From Oscillospiraceae bacterium (GTDB lineage Bacteria > Bacillota > Clostridia > Oscillospirales > Ruminococcaceae), in NCBI GenBank assembly GCA_017545185.1, contig JAFWQJ010000048.1, forward strand, positions 1-57,981: 57,981 nucleotides of DNA, read 5' to 3'. Below the pieces are notes generated by a model, which worked only from the letters and a program-made list of their open reading frames with translations, was not told where the DNA came from and ran no database searches. Position 1 is the stretch's first letter, and the number at the start of each line of letters is the position of its first letter. A program made the translations under genes and the position numbers. Positions 26,165 to 34,151 of this stretch are shown in pieces.

Positions 26165-26405
26165 TTTTTGCTCCAAATGAAAGCCGTCCTCGTTCGCCGT
26201 GGCAGAATGAGGGCGGCTTTTGCGGTCGGCAGGGCCGACAGCCGTTTTCCTCCGGGCGGGCAGCGCCCGCTGGCATTTCCCTTCGGAGACGGTAAGCGAA
26301 GCTCCCCCAATTTTCTTTATTGCACGCCGCTGATCGCGGCTTCTGTTAGGCATCTTCTCCCAGTGCTGAAGCCCGCCGGAAGCGTACCGTTTTTAGTGAA
26401 TAGTG
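26165..26405. repeat. Dispersed repeat family R (reverse orientation)
   Basis: The reverse complement reads ttcactattcactaaaaacggtacgcttccggcgggcttcagcac, then agaagccgcgatcagcggcgtgc, gcttcgcttaccg, gaagggaaatgccagcgggcgctgcccgcc: the same order as 2936-3060 and 11398-11600. Confidence 0.8.
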
Positions 26406-26472
26406 AATAAAGAATAATGAAAAGTGAATGGTGTTTTCGGGAGATGTCCGCGTATAAGCACAGGGAGCCCAT

Positions 26473-26680
26473 TCGGGAGATGACCCCATTCACAGCGCAA
26501 AGACGAAACGATACGCTGAGACTGAAACCCGCCATACAGATAAAGGTATGCGGTGCGCCCCAAGAGAGGGGAGGAATAAGGAAAGAGAGTCTGAGAGAAA
26601 ACCTTAAGGGAGGGGAGAGAATAAGCGACGAAGGAGCGCTCTCTCCTCTCCCTTGTGGTTTCCTCTCAGGAACCGCGCCC
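26473..26680 (+). repeat. Dispersed element family P, copy 1
   Basis: Starts cgggagatgaccccattcacagcgca and contains gaaacgatacgctgagactgaaa, ccgccatacag and gcggtgcgcc, then a hairpin with arms AAGGGAGGGGAGAG (26606-26619) and CTCTCCTCTCCCTT (26641-26654) around agcgacgaaggagcgct. A second copy is at 38475-38692 with different arm sequence. Confidence 0.75.
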
Positions 26681-26860
26681 AGCGGCGGGGAGCCCCCGCC
26701 GGCATTTTCCTCCGGGGGGCGGTTGGCGAACCACTCCCAATCAGACGAGCACACGCCGCTGATCGCGGCTTCTTTGGCTTTTCTGCTCCCAATGCTGAAG
26801 CCCGCCGGAAGCGTACCGATAATCATTTTTAGTGAAAAGTGAATGGTGAATAGCGAATAA
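26681..26860. repeat. Dispersed repeat family R (reverse orientation), second copy
   Basis: The reverse complement carries cggtacgcttccggcgggcttcagcattgggag, aagccaaagaagccgcgatcagcggcgtg, ttcgccaaccgcccc, cggaggaaaatgccggcgggggctcc. Confidence 0.8.
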
Positions 26861-26938
26861 TGAATAGTTTTTTCGGGAGATGACCCCATTCGCCGCCCGT
26901 GAACGATTCCGGTACGCCTATACATCCAATGATACAAA

Positions 26939-26970
26939 ACGGACGCCGACTTGTTTGTCAGCGTCCGTTT
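26939..26970. terminator. Hairpin of the recurrent terminator family
   Basis: ACGGACGCCGAC-ttgttt-GTCAGCGTCCGT followed by TTG. It is not adjacent to a gene 3' end. Confidence 0.5.
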
Positions 26971-27048
26971 GTGCATTTCAGTTGTATACATCAGCATCGG
27001 GAGCCGTCACCTTCCGGATGCCGCGATCAGCGGCGGACGCTCCCTGCC

Positions 27049-27077
27049 TTGACAAATAAATTGTGAAATGGTATAAT
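27049..27077 (+). promoter_or_regulatory. Strong sigma-A promoter without an obvious gene
   Basis: TTGACA, 17-base spacer, TATAAT on the plus strand. The next plus-strand gene starts at 27449 and the intervening DUF896 gene is on the other strand, so the promoter probably serves a short RNA or a long leader. Confidence 0.8.
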
Positions 27078-27082
27078 ACAGG

Positions 27083-27153
27083 CAGATGATGCTGTGTAAC
27101 CGTCATCGCAAAGCAGCGCACCTGACTTGCACAGGCGCGTTATTTTTCTTTCT
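27083..27153 (+). ncRNA. Candidate small RNA, antisense to the DUF896 3' end
   Basis: About 70 bases between a perfect sigma-A promoter and an imperfect hairpin (27116-27139, GCGCACCTG/CAGGCGCG) followed by TTATTTTTCTTTC. It overlaps the last codons of the minus-strand DUF896 gene. No ribosome site with a worthwhile frame was seen. It could instead be the leader of fabG. Confidence 0.4.
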
Positions 27154-27355
27154 TCGCATCGGCAACGCGGCGGATGACATTGCCGTCCTTGTCCACGATG
27201 ACCGTGTGCTCCAGTGTGCCGACCAGATTGCGGCGGAACAGCTCCCGGTACTGATTGCGGAGCACCTCACGCTCTGCGATCTCGGCCTCGTCCAGCCCGA
27301 CGGTCTTGGCCTTGTGTGCCAGCTCGTTGATACGGTCAAGCAGCCCCTGATCCAT
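27140..27355 (-). CDS. DUF896 (YnzC-like) small protein
   Basis: The roughly 71-residue protein matches DUF896: LLDRINELAHKAKTVGLDEAE, REVLRNQYRELFRRN, LVGTLEHTVIVDKDGNVI. Bacillus relatives (YnzC family) are small helical proteins of unclear role, some linked to the SOS response. The ATG at 27355 lies about 10 bases after AAAGGA; a GTG three codons earlier is too close to that site. A perfect sigma-A promoter is present upstream on the same strand. Confidence 0.88.
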   Translation of the reverse strand: MDQGLLDRINELAHKAKTVGLDEAEIAEREVLRNQYRELFRRNLVGTLEHTVIVDKDGNVIRRVADAKKEK

Positions 27356-27388
27356 GCGGATCACATCCTTTCATATTTTCATACGCCT

Positions 27389-27417
27389 ATTATAACACAG
27401 ATCCGCGCAGTTTGCAA
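27389..27417 (-). promoter_or_regulatory. Sigma-A promoter of the DUF896 gene with overlapping inverted repeat
   Basis: TTGCAA (27417-27412), 17 bases, TATAAT (27394-27389). An 8-base-pair perfect inverted repeat, CCGCGCAG/CTGCGCGG (27403-27426), covers the -35 region and could be an operator or a hairpin in the fabG leader. Confidence 0.7.
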
Positions 27418-27448
27418 GTCTGCGCGGCAATTTAACGGAGAATGCCAT

Positions 27449-28162
27449 ATGATCGCACTTGTGACCGGCGCGTCCCGCGGGATCGGCGCAGCGGCAGCAA
27501 AACGTCTTGCTGCGGACGGATATACCGTGATCGTGCACTGCAACCGGAATACAAAACAGGCGCAGGCCGTCGCCGATGAGACCGGCGGCATCGTGATGCA
27601 GGCCGACCTCGCGGATTTTGCGCAGATCGACAAAATGGTCGATGCCGTGATCCGGCAGTTCGGCCGTATTGATGTGCTCGTCAACAACGCGGGCATCGCG
27701 CTGACAGGCCTGTTTCAGGATATTTCCGATGAAGATGCCGTGCGGCTTTTCACGGTCGATGTCGGCGGCACGATGCATACTGCAAAGCGCGTCCTGCCGT
27801 ATATGCTGCGGGCGCATCAAGGCAGCATCGTGAATGTCGCGTCCGTCTGGGGCGAGACCGGTGCCGCCTGTGAGGTGCATTATTCCGCAGCAAAGGCGGC
27901 GGTCATCGGGTTTACGAAGGCACTCGCAAAGGAGACCGGACTTTCCGGCGTCCGCGTGAACTGTGTCTCTCCGGGCGTCATTGACACGGACATGAACCGG
28001 ATGCACGGAGAAGAAACGATGCAGGCACTCGCGGAGGAGACCGCGCTCGGCCGGATCGGTACGCCGGAGGAGGTCGCGGAGGCGATCGCATTTCTCGCAT
28101 CGGAAAAATCAGGCTTTATCACCGGACAGATCATTCCGGTCAACGGAGGGTTCCATATATGA
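27449..28162 (+). CDS. Short-chain dehydrogenase, FabG-like
   Basis: The 237-residue protein has the SDR cofactor motif TGASRGIG (6-13), the NNAG block (about 84), the catalytic Ser and Y..K (HYSAAKAA, about 147-154) and the C-terminal PGVIDTDM and GFITGQIIPVNGG segments. It resembles 3-oxoacyl-ACP reductases, but no other fatty-acid genes are near, so the substrate is uncertain. The ATG at 27449 follows AACGGAG; the longer frame upstream overlaps DUF896 on the other strand. Its stop overlaps the next start (ATGA). Confidence 0.88.
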   Translation: MIALVTGASRGIGAAAAKRLAADGYTVIVHCNRNTKQAQAVADETGGIVMQADLADFAQIDKMVDAVIRQFGRIDVLVNNAGIALTGLFQDISDEDAVRLFTVDVGGTMHTAKRVLPYMLRAHQGSIVNVASVWGETGAACEVHYSAAKAAVIGFTKALAKETGLSGVRVNCVSPGVIDTDMNRMHGEETMQALAEETALGRIGTPEEVAEAIAFLASEKSGFITGQIIPVNGGFHI

Positions 28163-28755
28163 AAGAGGCAGACAGAGAACGCTTCACCAGACAGATCCGG
28201 TTTCTGGTCGAGATGGATAAGATGAAGAATATCTACCGGCAGACGCGCGTGCTTCATGAGGACCGCGCGGAAAATGACGCCGAGCATGCGTGGCATCTGG
28301 CGATGCTGGCACTGGTGCTCAGCGAGTATTCCAATGAGCCGGTCGATCTGAAAAAGGTGCTGGCGACCGTGCTGATCCACGATGTTGTGGAGATCGACGC
28401 GGGCGACACCTACGCCTACGACGAGGCAGGCAACGCGACGAAAGCCGAGCGCGAGCAGAAGGCCGCAGACCGCCTGTTCGGGCTGCTGCCGGAGGATCAG
28501 GCGCAGGAGATGCGGCAGCTCTGGGATGAGTTTGAAGCAAACGAGACCCCGGAAGCGAAATTCGCGAACGCGCTTGACCGCGTACAGCCGCTGATGCTCA
28601 ATTACTGCAAGCACGGAGAATCGTGGAAAACGCACGGGACAAAGCGGGAGCAGGTCGAGAACCGGAACCGGATCGTCCGGGAGGGCTCCGAGGTGCTCAG
28701 TGATTTTGTCTATGAGCTGATCCGGCGCGCCGCGGAGGAAGGCCTGCTGAAATAA
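28159..28755 (+). CDS. HD-domain hydrolase, YfbR/HDDC2-like
   Basis: The 198-residue protein has an HD metal site: H in AEHAWHLAMLALVL, HD in VLIHDVVEIDAGD and a later D in NALDRVQPLML. This spacing fits the 5'-nucleotidase-like HDDC2/YfbR group, which removes phosphate from deoxynucleoside monophosphates. It overlaps the fabG-like gene by four bases. The precise substrate is inference. Confidence 0.87.
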   Translation: MKEADRERFTRQIRFLVEMDKMKNIYRQTRVLHEDRAENDAEHAWHLAMLALVLSEYSNEPVDLKKVLATVLIHDVVEIDAGDTYAYDEAGNATKAEREQKAADRLFGLLPEDQAQEMRQLWDEFEANETPEAKFANALDRVQPLMLNYCKHGESWKTHGTKREQVENRNRIVREGSEVLSDFVYELIRRAAEEGLLK

Positions 28756-28776
28756 GCATACAGAAAAGGAGATACA

Positions 28777-29685
28777 ATGCTGGACGTTGCATTGCTCGGC
28801 ACGGGCGGGACCATGCCGATGAAGAACCGCTGGCTGACCAGCTGCCTGATCCGGAATGAGGGTCAGGGTGTGCTGATCGACTGCGGCGAAGGCACACAGA
28901 TCGCGCTGAAATGCGCCGGACGCTCGGTGCAGAAGGTCGATCTGCTCTGCTTTACGCATTATCATGCTGACCATATCAGCGGACTGCCGGGGCTGCTGCT
29001 CTCCATGGGACTGGAAGGCCGCACCGAGCCGCTGATGCTGGCGGGGCCGCGGGGTCTGCGCAGAACGGTCGAGGGACTGCGCGTGATCGCGCCGGAGCTG
29101 CCGTTTGAGATCGAATACACCGAATTTGACGCGGAGCCGTTCACGTTTCCGGCGGCCGGACTGGAGATCACGGCGTTTGCGGTGCAGCATACGATGCACT
29201 GTGTCGGCTACCGGCTGCATCTGCCGCGCATCGGCAAATTTGACCCCGAACGCGCAAAGGCAGCGGGCATCCCGCTGAAAGCATGGGGGCTGCTGCAGAA
29301 GCAGGAATCCGTCGAAATGGACGGCGTGACCTATTATCAGTCGCAGGTGCTCGGCGCACCGCGGCGGGGTCTGACCGTCACCTACTGCACGGATACCCGA
29401 CCCGTTCCGGAGATCATGAAATATGCCGACGACGCCGACCTGCTGATTTTAGAGGGGATGTACGGCGAGCCGGAAAAGCTCGGCAAGGCGATCGAGACAA
29501 AGCACATGATGTTCACCGAGGCCGCGGAGATCGCAAGAGACTGCAATGCGCACCGGCTCTGGCTGACCCATTTTTCGCCGTCGCTGCCGAACCCGAAGGA
29601 CTATCTGCCGCTTGCGCAGGAGATTTTCCCGGACACGGTCATCCCCGATGACGGCAGAGAGATTAATCTGCAATTTACGGAGTGA
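28777..29685 (+). CDS. rnz: Ribonuclease Z
   Basis: The 302-residue metallo-beta-lactamase-fold protein has the THYHADH zinc motif (about 63-69), an N-terminal LLGTGGTMP and LIDCGEGTQIAL, an exosite-like middle region, a TYCTDTRP block (about 205) and a late LTHFSP (about 265). RNase Z trims the 3' end of tRNA precursors. This is consistent with the CCA-adding gene two genes downstream and with the tRNA here that lacks an encoded CCA. GGAG precedes the ATG. Confidence 0.94.
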   Translation: MLDVALLGTGGTMPMKNRWLTSCLIRNEGQGVLIDCGEGTQIALKCAGRSVQKVDLLCFTHYHADHISGLPGLLLSMGLEGRTEPLMLAGPRGLRRTVEGLRVIAPELPFEIEYTEFDAEPFTFPAAGLEITAFAVQHTMHCVGYRLHLPRIGKFDPERAKAAGIPLKAWGLLQKQESVEMDGVTYYQSQVLGAPRRGLTVTYCTDTRPVPEIMKYADDADLLILEGMYGEPEKLGKAIETKHMMFTEAAEIARDCNAHRLWLTHFSPSLPNPKDYLPLAQEIFPDTVIPDDGREINLQFTE

Positions 29686-29691
29686 CCCATC

Positions 29692-30438
29692 ATGAAAAAA
29701 AGACTCGGATGCTTCGGAACAGTCGTGCTCTGCTTTGTGCTGTTTGCCGCCGGAACAACAGGCTGCACCATGCTGAAAACAGAGGGCGAATTTCAGGAAA
29801 CGGTGCAGATCAATGCGCAGAATGTGCCGGACGGGACATACTATGCCGATCTGCTCGTGAAGCTGCCGAAGAAGGATAAACTGCGCGTACCGGATACCGG
29901 CCTGCGGTTAGACGGTGCCGATATCACGGAGGACAGCGAGATTTTTCGTTATGACACGGATCATTATGTCAGCGCGTCGCTGCATTACGGCTACGCGGAC
30001 AGCTTTTCGTTCCCGGAGAAGCAGGAGCCGGAGGCGGTTCGCACTGTGCTGCAACTGCGCGGCAATACGGCGGAAAACCGGTTCAGCAAAGGCAAGCAGT
30101 TCCTGCGGATCCCGTCGTTCCGCATCGCTTATGTCAGTCAGGACGGCAAGGTGCTCGGCGTGACCGGCTCCGCTGCCGCAAACCCGTGCATGACACCGTT
30201 ATACGGGATCCCGTTTGAGGCGGACGGCTCCGCTGCGCGGTACAGCTATATCTCCGGCTCAAAAGCGAATCCCGCGGGCATTTTGCTGCTCGCGGAACTG
30301 TTCCTGTTTGCGGTACTGGCGCTTCCGCTGTATGCAGTCATTTCGGCGATCCGCAAGCACCGCGAAACGAAAGCGATGATCGCGCAGATTCAGCAGAATG
30401 CCGCGCAGGACGAAGAAACATCACAATCAGACGATTGA
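29692..30438 (+). CDS. Membrane-anchored extracytoplasmic protein, unknown
   Basis: The 248-residue protein has an N-terminal hydrophobic segment (about 8-25) ending AAGTTGCTML, which could be a lipobox-like cysteine or a simple anchor. An outside domain follows (about 30-195) with a long stretch of beta structure, then a second helix (about 202-225) and a charged cytoplasmic tail (KHRETKAMIAQIQQNAAQDEE). I recognise no family. It lies between rnz and cca in one operon. Confidence 0.75.
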   Translation: MKKRLGCFGTVVLCFVLFAAGTTGCTMLKTEGEFQETVQINAQNVPDGTYYADLLVKLPKKDKLRVPDTGLRLDGADITEDSEIFRYDTDHYVSASLHYGYADSFSFPEKQEPEAVRTVLQLRGNTAENRFSKGKQFLRIPSFRIAYVSQDGKVLGVTGSAAANPCMTPLYGIPFEADGSAARYSYISGSKANPAGILLLAELFLFAVLALPLYAVISAIRKHRETKAMIAQIQQNAAQDEETSQSDD

Positions 30439-30449
30439 GGGAGTCTGTT

Positions 30450-31793
30450 ATGACACAGTTCAGCATTACGCCGCCCGCACCGGTGCAGACCGCACTGGAT
30501 ATGCTCTGCGCTGCGGGCTTTGAAGCCTATATCGTCGGCGGCTGCGTGCGCGATGCGTTAAGGGACACCGCGCCGCACGACTGGGACTGCACGACCAATG
30601 CAAAGCCGCAGGAGATCTGCGAATGCTTCCGCGGCTTTCATGTGATCGAAACGGGGCTGCAGCACGGAACGGTCACGGTCGTGATCGAGCACAACCCGAT
30701 CGAGATCACGACCTTCCGCATCGACGGCGTTTATGCCGATCACCGGCGGCCGGATTCGGTCACGTTCACCGATTCGCTGACCGACGATCTTGCACGGCGG
30801 GATTTCACGGTCAATGCCATGGCCTATCACCCGGCGCGCGGGCTGATCGACCCGTTTCACGGCGCGGACGATCTGCAATGCAGCCTGATCCGCTGCGTCG
30901 GTGATCCGAAGGACCGCTTTGACGAGGACGGCCTGCGCATCCTGCGGGCGATGCGGTTTGCGTCGGTGCTGGATTTTGCGGTCGATCCGCAGACCGCTGA
31001 CGCGATCCGCGCGCAGAAGCATCTGCTGCACCACATCTCCGCGGAGCGCATTGATACGGAGCTGACAAAGCTGCTCTGCGGAACCGCCGCGGAGCGCGTG
31101 CTCACGGATTTTGCCGATGTGCTCTTTACCGTACTGCCGGAGCTGGAGCCGATGCACGGCTTTGACCAGCGGAATCCGCATCACGATTACGACGTCTATA
31201 CGCATACACTGAAAGCGGTCGCGGCATGTCCGCCGGAGCCGGTTCTCCGCTGGGCGGCACTGCTGCACGATACCGGCAAGCCACACACCTTCACCGAGGA
31301 CGAACGCGGCGGACATTTTTACGGTCACGCAGCGGTCTCTGCTGAGATCGCGAAGCGCGCCCTGAAAGCGATGAAATGCGACCGCAAACGCTATGACCGC
31401 GTACTGCTGCTGGTCGAGAAGCATGACATGGTCATGAACGGCACGGAAAAGCAGCTCAAGCGTCTGGTGCGGCAGATCGGCGAGGAGGCGGCGGAGCAGC
31501 TTTTGCTGCTGCACAAGGCCGATGTGACGGCACAGGCGGCATGTCACCGCGCCGAACGGATCGAAGAATCCGACAGGCTGCTCGGCGTACTCGCGGCACT
31601 GCGGGAAGCGGATGCCTGCATGAGCCTGAAACAGCTTGCGGTCTCCGGCGGCGATCTGCTCGCGCTCGGCATTCCGCAGGGAAAAGCGGTCGGGCAGATG
31701 CTGAACCGTCTGCTGGAAGCGGTCATGGACGGCAGCCTGCCGAATGAACGGGACGCGTTGCTTGCGTATATTCAACGGGAGCACGAACCGTGA
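30450..31793 (+). CDS. cca: CCA-adding tRNA nucleotidyltransferase
   Basis: The 447-residue class II nucleotidyltransferase has VGGCVRDALRD (about 26-36), the catalytic DWD carboxylates (about 41-43), RRDFTVNAMAY (about 114) and RFDEDGLRILRAMRFA (about 154). A C-terminal HD domain (HDTGKPHTF, about 273) is present. It adds or repairs the CCA end of tRNA; the tRNA-Leu in this window needs it. GAGGGAG precedes the ATG at 30450; an earlier in-frame start lies on that site. Confidence 0.94.
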   Translation: MTQFSITPPAPVQTALDMLCAAGFEAYIVGGCVRDALRDTAPHDWDCTTNAKPQEICECFRGFHVIETGLQHGTVTVVIEHNPIEITTFRIDGVYADHRRPDSVTFTDSLTDDLARRDFTVNAMAYHPARGLIDPFHGADDLQCSLIRCVGDPKDRFDEDGLRILRAMRFASVLDFAVDPQTADAIRAQKHLLHHISAERIDTELTKLLCGTAAERVLTDFADVLFTVLPELEPMHGFDQRNPHHDYDVYTHTLKAVAACPPEPVLRWAALLHDTGKPHTFTEDERGGHFYGHAAVSAEIAKRALKAMKCDRKRYDRVLLLVEKHDMVMNGTEKQLKRLVRQIGEEAAEQLLLLHKADVTAQAACHRAERIEESDRLLGVLAALREADACMSLKQLAVSGGDLLALGIPQGKAVGQMLNRLLEAVMDGSLPNERDALLAYIQREHEP

Positions 31794-31829
31794 GCGGTTC
31801 GGCATACCGTTTTCATTGGAGGGCTTTGT

Positions 31830-32699
31830 TTGACTGAACCGAAACGCAGCGAACGCACGCAGGGCATCCTGTTCATTACTGCCTCGGCGTTCTGCTTCGC
31901 GCTGATGAATCTGTTTATCCGGCTGACGGGTGACGTCCCGACGCTGCAGAAATGCTTTTTCCGGAACTTCTTTGCGCTGCTGGTCGCGGGCGGCACGCTG
32001 CTGAAAAGCAGAACGCCGCTGAAAATCGGCAAGGGCAATCTGAAATATCTGCTGATCCGCTCGGTTGCGGGCGGGCTCGGCATGGTCTGCAATTTTTACG
32101 CGGTCGATCATATCCCGATCTCGGATGCCTCCATGCTGAACAAGCTGTCGCCGTTCTTCGCGATCATCTTCTCGTATTTTATCCTGAATGAGCGCGCCTC
32201 TGCTTTTGAGTGGGGCGCCGTTGCGGTCGCGTTTACCGGTGCGCTGTTCGTCGTGAAGCCGCATTTTGATTTCACCGTGATCCCCGCGCTCGCGGGCGTC
32301 CTCGGCGGACTGGGCGCCGGTCTTGCGTATACGAATGTACGAAAGCTCGGGCTGCGCGGCGAAAACAGCATGATCATCGTTGCGTTTTTCTCCGGCTTTA
32401 CGACGCTTTGTCTGCTGCCGGTGCTGCTCCTTTGCTATGCGCCGATGACCGGCAGACAGTGGATGTTCCTCGTGCTGACCGGCGTTGCGGCGGCGGGCGG
32501 ACAGATCTTTATTACGAAAGCGTATGCCAAAGCCGCGGCAAAGGAGATCTCCGTCTTTGATTTTTCCATTGTGATCTTTGCCGCGCTGCTCGGATTCTGC
32601 TTCCTCGGGCAGCGGCCTGACCGGCTCAGCGTTGTCGGATACGTCATCATTATCGGGACGGCGGTCGTCAAGTGGAAGCATACCGTCCGGCAAGCTTGA
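31830..32699 (+). CDS. DMT-superfamily transporter, EamA family
   Basis: The 289-residue protein has about ten predicted membrane helices in two EamA halves (about 10-140 and 150-285). The first half has FALMNLFIRLTGDVP and SDASMLNKLSPFFAIIFSY; the second has the mirrored SVFDFSIVIFAALLGF. Substrates of this family are diverse metabolites, and none can be assigned here. The start is TTG after TTGGAGGG. Confidence 0.9.
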   Translation: MTEPKRSERTQGILFITASAFCFALMNLFIRLTGDVPTLQKCFFRNFFALLVAGGTLLKSRTPLKIGKGNLKYLLIRSVAGGLGMVCNFYAVDHIPISDASMLNKLSPFFAIIFSYFILNERASAFEWGAVAVAFTGALFVVKPHFDFTVIPALAGVLGGLGAGLAYTNVRKLGLRGENSMIIVAFFSGFTTLCLLPVLLLCYAPMTGRQWMFLVLTGVAAAGGQIFITKAYAKAAAKEISVFDFSIVIFAALLGFCFLGQRPDRLSVVGYVIIIGTAVVKWKHTVRQA

Positions 32700-32745
32700 C
32701 AGCGAATCACCAAAATAACAGAAAAAACATAAAGACATGAAACCG

Positions 32746-32779
32746 ATTCCCGCACGGAGCGATCTGTGCGGGAATTTTT
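32746..32779 (+). terminator. Intrinsic terminator
   Basis: ATTCCCGCAC/GTGCGGGAAT stem followed by TTTTTG, after the transporter gene. Confidence 0.85.
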
Positions 32780-32798
32780 GTATCTCCGGAAAAAGTGC

Positions 32799-32827
32799 TT
32801 GACATTTCCGCGCCGTTCTGATATAAT
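32799..32827 (+). promoter_or_regulatory. Sigma-A promoter
   Basis: TTGACA, 17-base spacer, TATAAT, about 45 bases before the AAA ATPase start. Confidence 0.88.
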
Positions 32828-32871
32828 AGAAATACAAGAACAGATGTTCGATAACAGGAAAGGAGCCTGCC

Positions 32872-33600
32872 ATGCTGACAGAGGAACAATCGCTGTTTAT
32901 CCGCGCACTGCGGATTGACCGGACGCAGATCGCGCCGGACAGCTATCTGCGGAACATTCCCGCGCTTGCAGAGCTGAACGAGCTGACCTTCCGGAAACCG
33001 GTCACCTTTCTGACCGGCGAAAACGGCAGCGGAAAATCAACGCTGCTGGAAGCCATTGCCGTCGCATACGGGTTCAATCCGGAGGGCGGCACGCGGAATT
33101 ACAGCTTTTCGACCTATGATTCCCATTCGGAGCTGTACCGCGCAGTACAGCTGGTCAAGGGGTACGAGCGCCCGAAGTGGGGCTACTTCCTGCGCGCCGA
33201 AAGCTTTTACAATGTCGCGACCGCGGAGGAGGAATACGGCAAGCTGGCAAACAGCGGGCCGGAGTATTATCACCGCTGCTCGCACGGGGAGAGCTTTCTC
33301 CGGCTGGTGCAGCGCAATTTCACGGGCGGCGGCATCTATCTGCTCGACGAACCGGAGGCGGCGCTCTCCCCGCAGCGGCAGCTGACGCTGCTGATCGAAA
33401 TTGCACGGTGCGTCCGCGAACATGCGCAGTTCATCATCGCGACGCATTCTCCGATCCTGCTGGGTCTGCCGGATGCCGAGATATGGAGCATGGACGGCGC
33501 GCTGCATCCCTGCACCTACGAGGAAACGGAGAGCTATCAGATCACAAAGCTGTTTCTCAGCAGCCGCGAGCAGCTCCTGCGGCAGCTTGGGATCCTGTGA
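32872..33600 (+). CDS. AAA/ABC-type ATPase (P-loop), unknown role
   Basis: The 242-residue protein has a P-loop GENGSGKST (about 48-56), an ABC-like signature region CSHGESFLRLV (about 135), Walker B IYLLDEPEAALSP (about 158-170) and a switch histidine in IATHSPILLG. It belongs to the soluble ATPases that resemble RecF/SMC or ABC heads with the coiled coil missing. It has no membrane partner nearby. The YolD-like gene follows 15 bases later. Function unknown. Confidence 0.85.
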   Translation: MLTEEQSLFIRALRIDRTQIAPDSYLRNIPALAELNELTFRKPVTFLTGENGSGKSTLLEAIAVAYGFNPEGGTRNYSFSTYDSHSELYRAVQLVKGYERPKWGYFLRAESFYNVATAEEEYGKLANSGPEYYHRCSHGESFLRLVQRNFTGGGIYLLDEPEAALSPQRQLTLLIEIARCVREHAQFIIATHSPILLGLPDAEIWSMDGALHPCTYEETESYQITKLFLSSREQLLRQLGIL

Positions 33601-33614
33601 GGGGAGGGGACTGC

Positions 33615-34151
33615 ATGGACGAGCTGCTTTATCAGCCGCATTACCGGCTCCGGCATCACCGGCCGATGGCAATGGCCTCCAGAGCGGCACAGTTTTCGGC
33701 ATTTGCCGCGCTGACCGGCTATGACGAGGACATTGCAGAAGCCGGGCGCCTGACCGACCCGCGCGCGGAAATGTCCGAGGATGCGCTTGCCGAGCTGGAT
33801 GCCGCTTTTCAGTGGATGCTCCGGCACGCCGGCGAGCAGCCCTATGTGATCCTGACCTGTTTCCGGCAGGATGCACGAAAACAGGGCGGACAGTATGTGC
33901 AGTATGCCGGGAATTTCCGCTTCTATGAACAGGAAACGAACAGGGTCTATCTGACGGACGGCACGGTCATTCCGGCGGATACCATTTCATATATCAGGAC
34001 AGCGTGCGGGCAGCGCCCGCCGGCACTCAGATCAGCGCCAGTGCGGGCTCCGCGCCGTGCTGCCGGACGCAGAGCTGCCTTGCGCCGCGCTGCTCCCGCA
34101 GCAGACTGTCTGCCAGCAGCGGCTCGGCATACTGCGTCAACGCCGTTCTGA
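33615..34151 (+). CDS. YolD-like protein with read-through C-terminus
   Basis: The first ~130 residues look like the YolD family (MASRAAQFSAFAALTGYDEDIAEA; then WMLRHAGEQPYVILTCFRQDARKQGGQYVQYAGNFR split by short loops), which in Firmicutes is often linked to Y-family repair polymerases. The last ~45 residues are Arg/Ala/Pro-rich and are encoded by DNA antisense to the end of the Clp ATPase gene, with which the frame overlaps by 125 bases. The native protein probably ended near ISYIRTA; the tail may be junk or real. GGGGAGGGGA precedes the ATG. No repair polymerase lies in this window. Confidence 0.75.
   Translation: MDELLYQPHYRLRHHRPMAMASRAAQFSAFAALTGYDEDIAEAGRLTDPRAEMSEDALAELDAAFQWMLRHAGEQPYVILTCFRQDARKQGGQYVQYAGNFRFYEQETNRVYLTDGTVIPADTISYIRTACGQRPPALRSAPVRAPRRAAGRRAALRRAAPAADCLPAAARHTASTPF

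Larger units (their letters stand above)
26084..27048. other. Gene-free, repeat-packed intergenic region
   Basis: No gene is supported here. The stretch holds a reversed family R repeat (26165-26405), a family P element (26473-26680), a second reversed family R copy (26681-26860), a partial P start (26872-26892), a hairpin of the recurrent terminator family (26939-26968) and a fragment of R (26990-27048). The frames of 141 and 226 codons it contains are repeat readthrough. Tracts such as tgaatagtgaataaagaataatgaa (26397-26425) are simple A/T-rich repeats. Confidence 0.8.

Noticed and set aside
26317-26997. Frames of 141 (plus) and 226 (minus) codons in the intergenic region
   Set aside because: They run through family R and P repeats and change content between repeat copies; no start signals.
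27449-28162. Naming the SDR gene fabG
   Set aside because: Motifs fit, but SDR proteins are too similar across functions and no fatty-acid genes adjoin it.
30558-32873. A 771-codon minus-strand frame
   Set aside because: Antisense to cca and the EamA transporter; no domain recognised and no ribosome site of merit.
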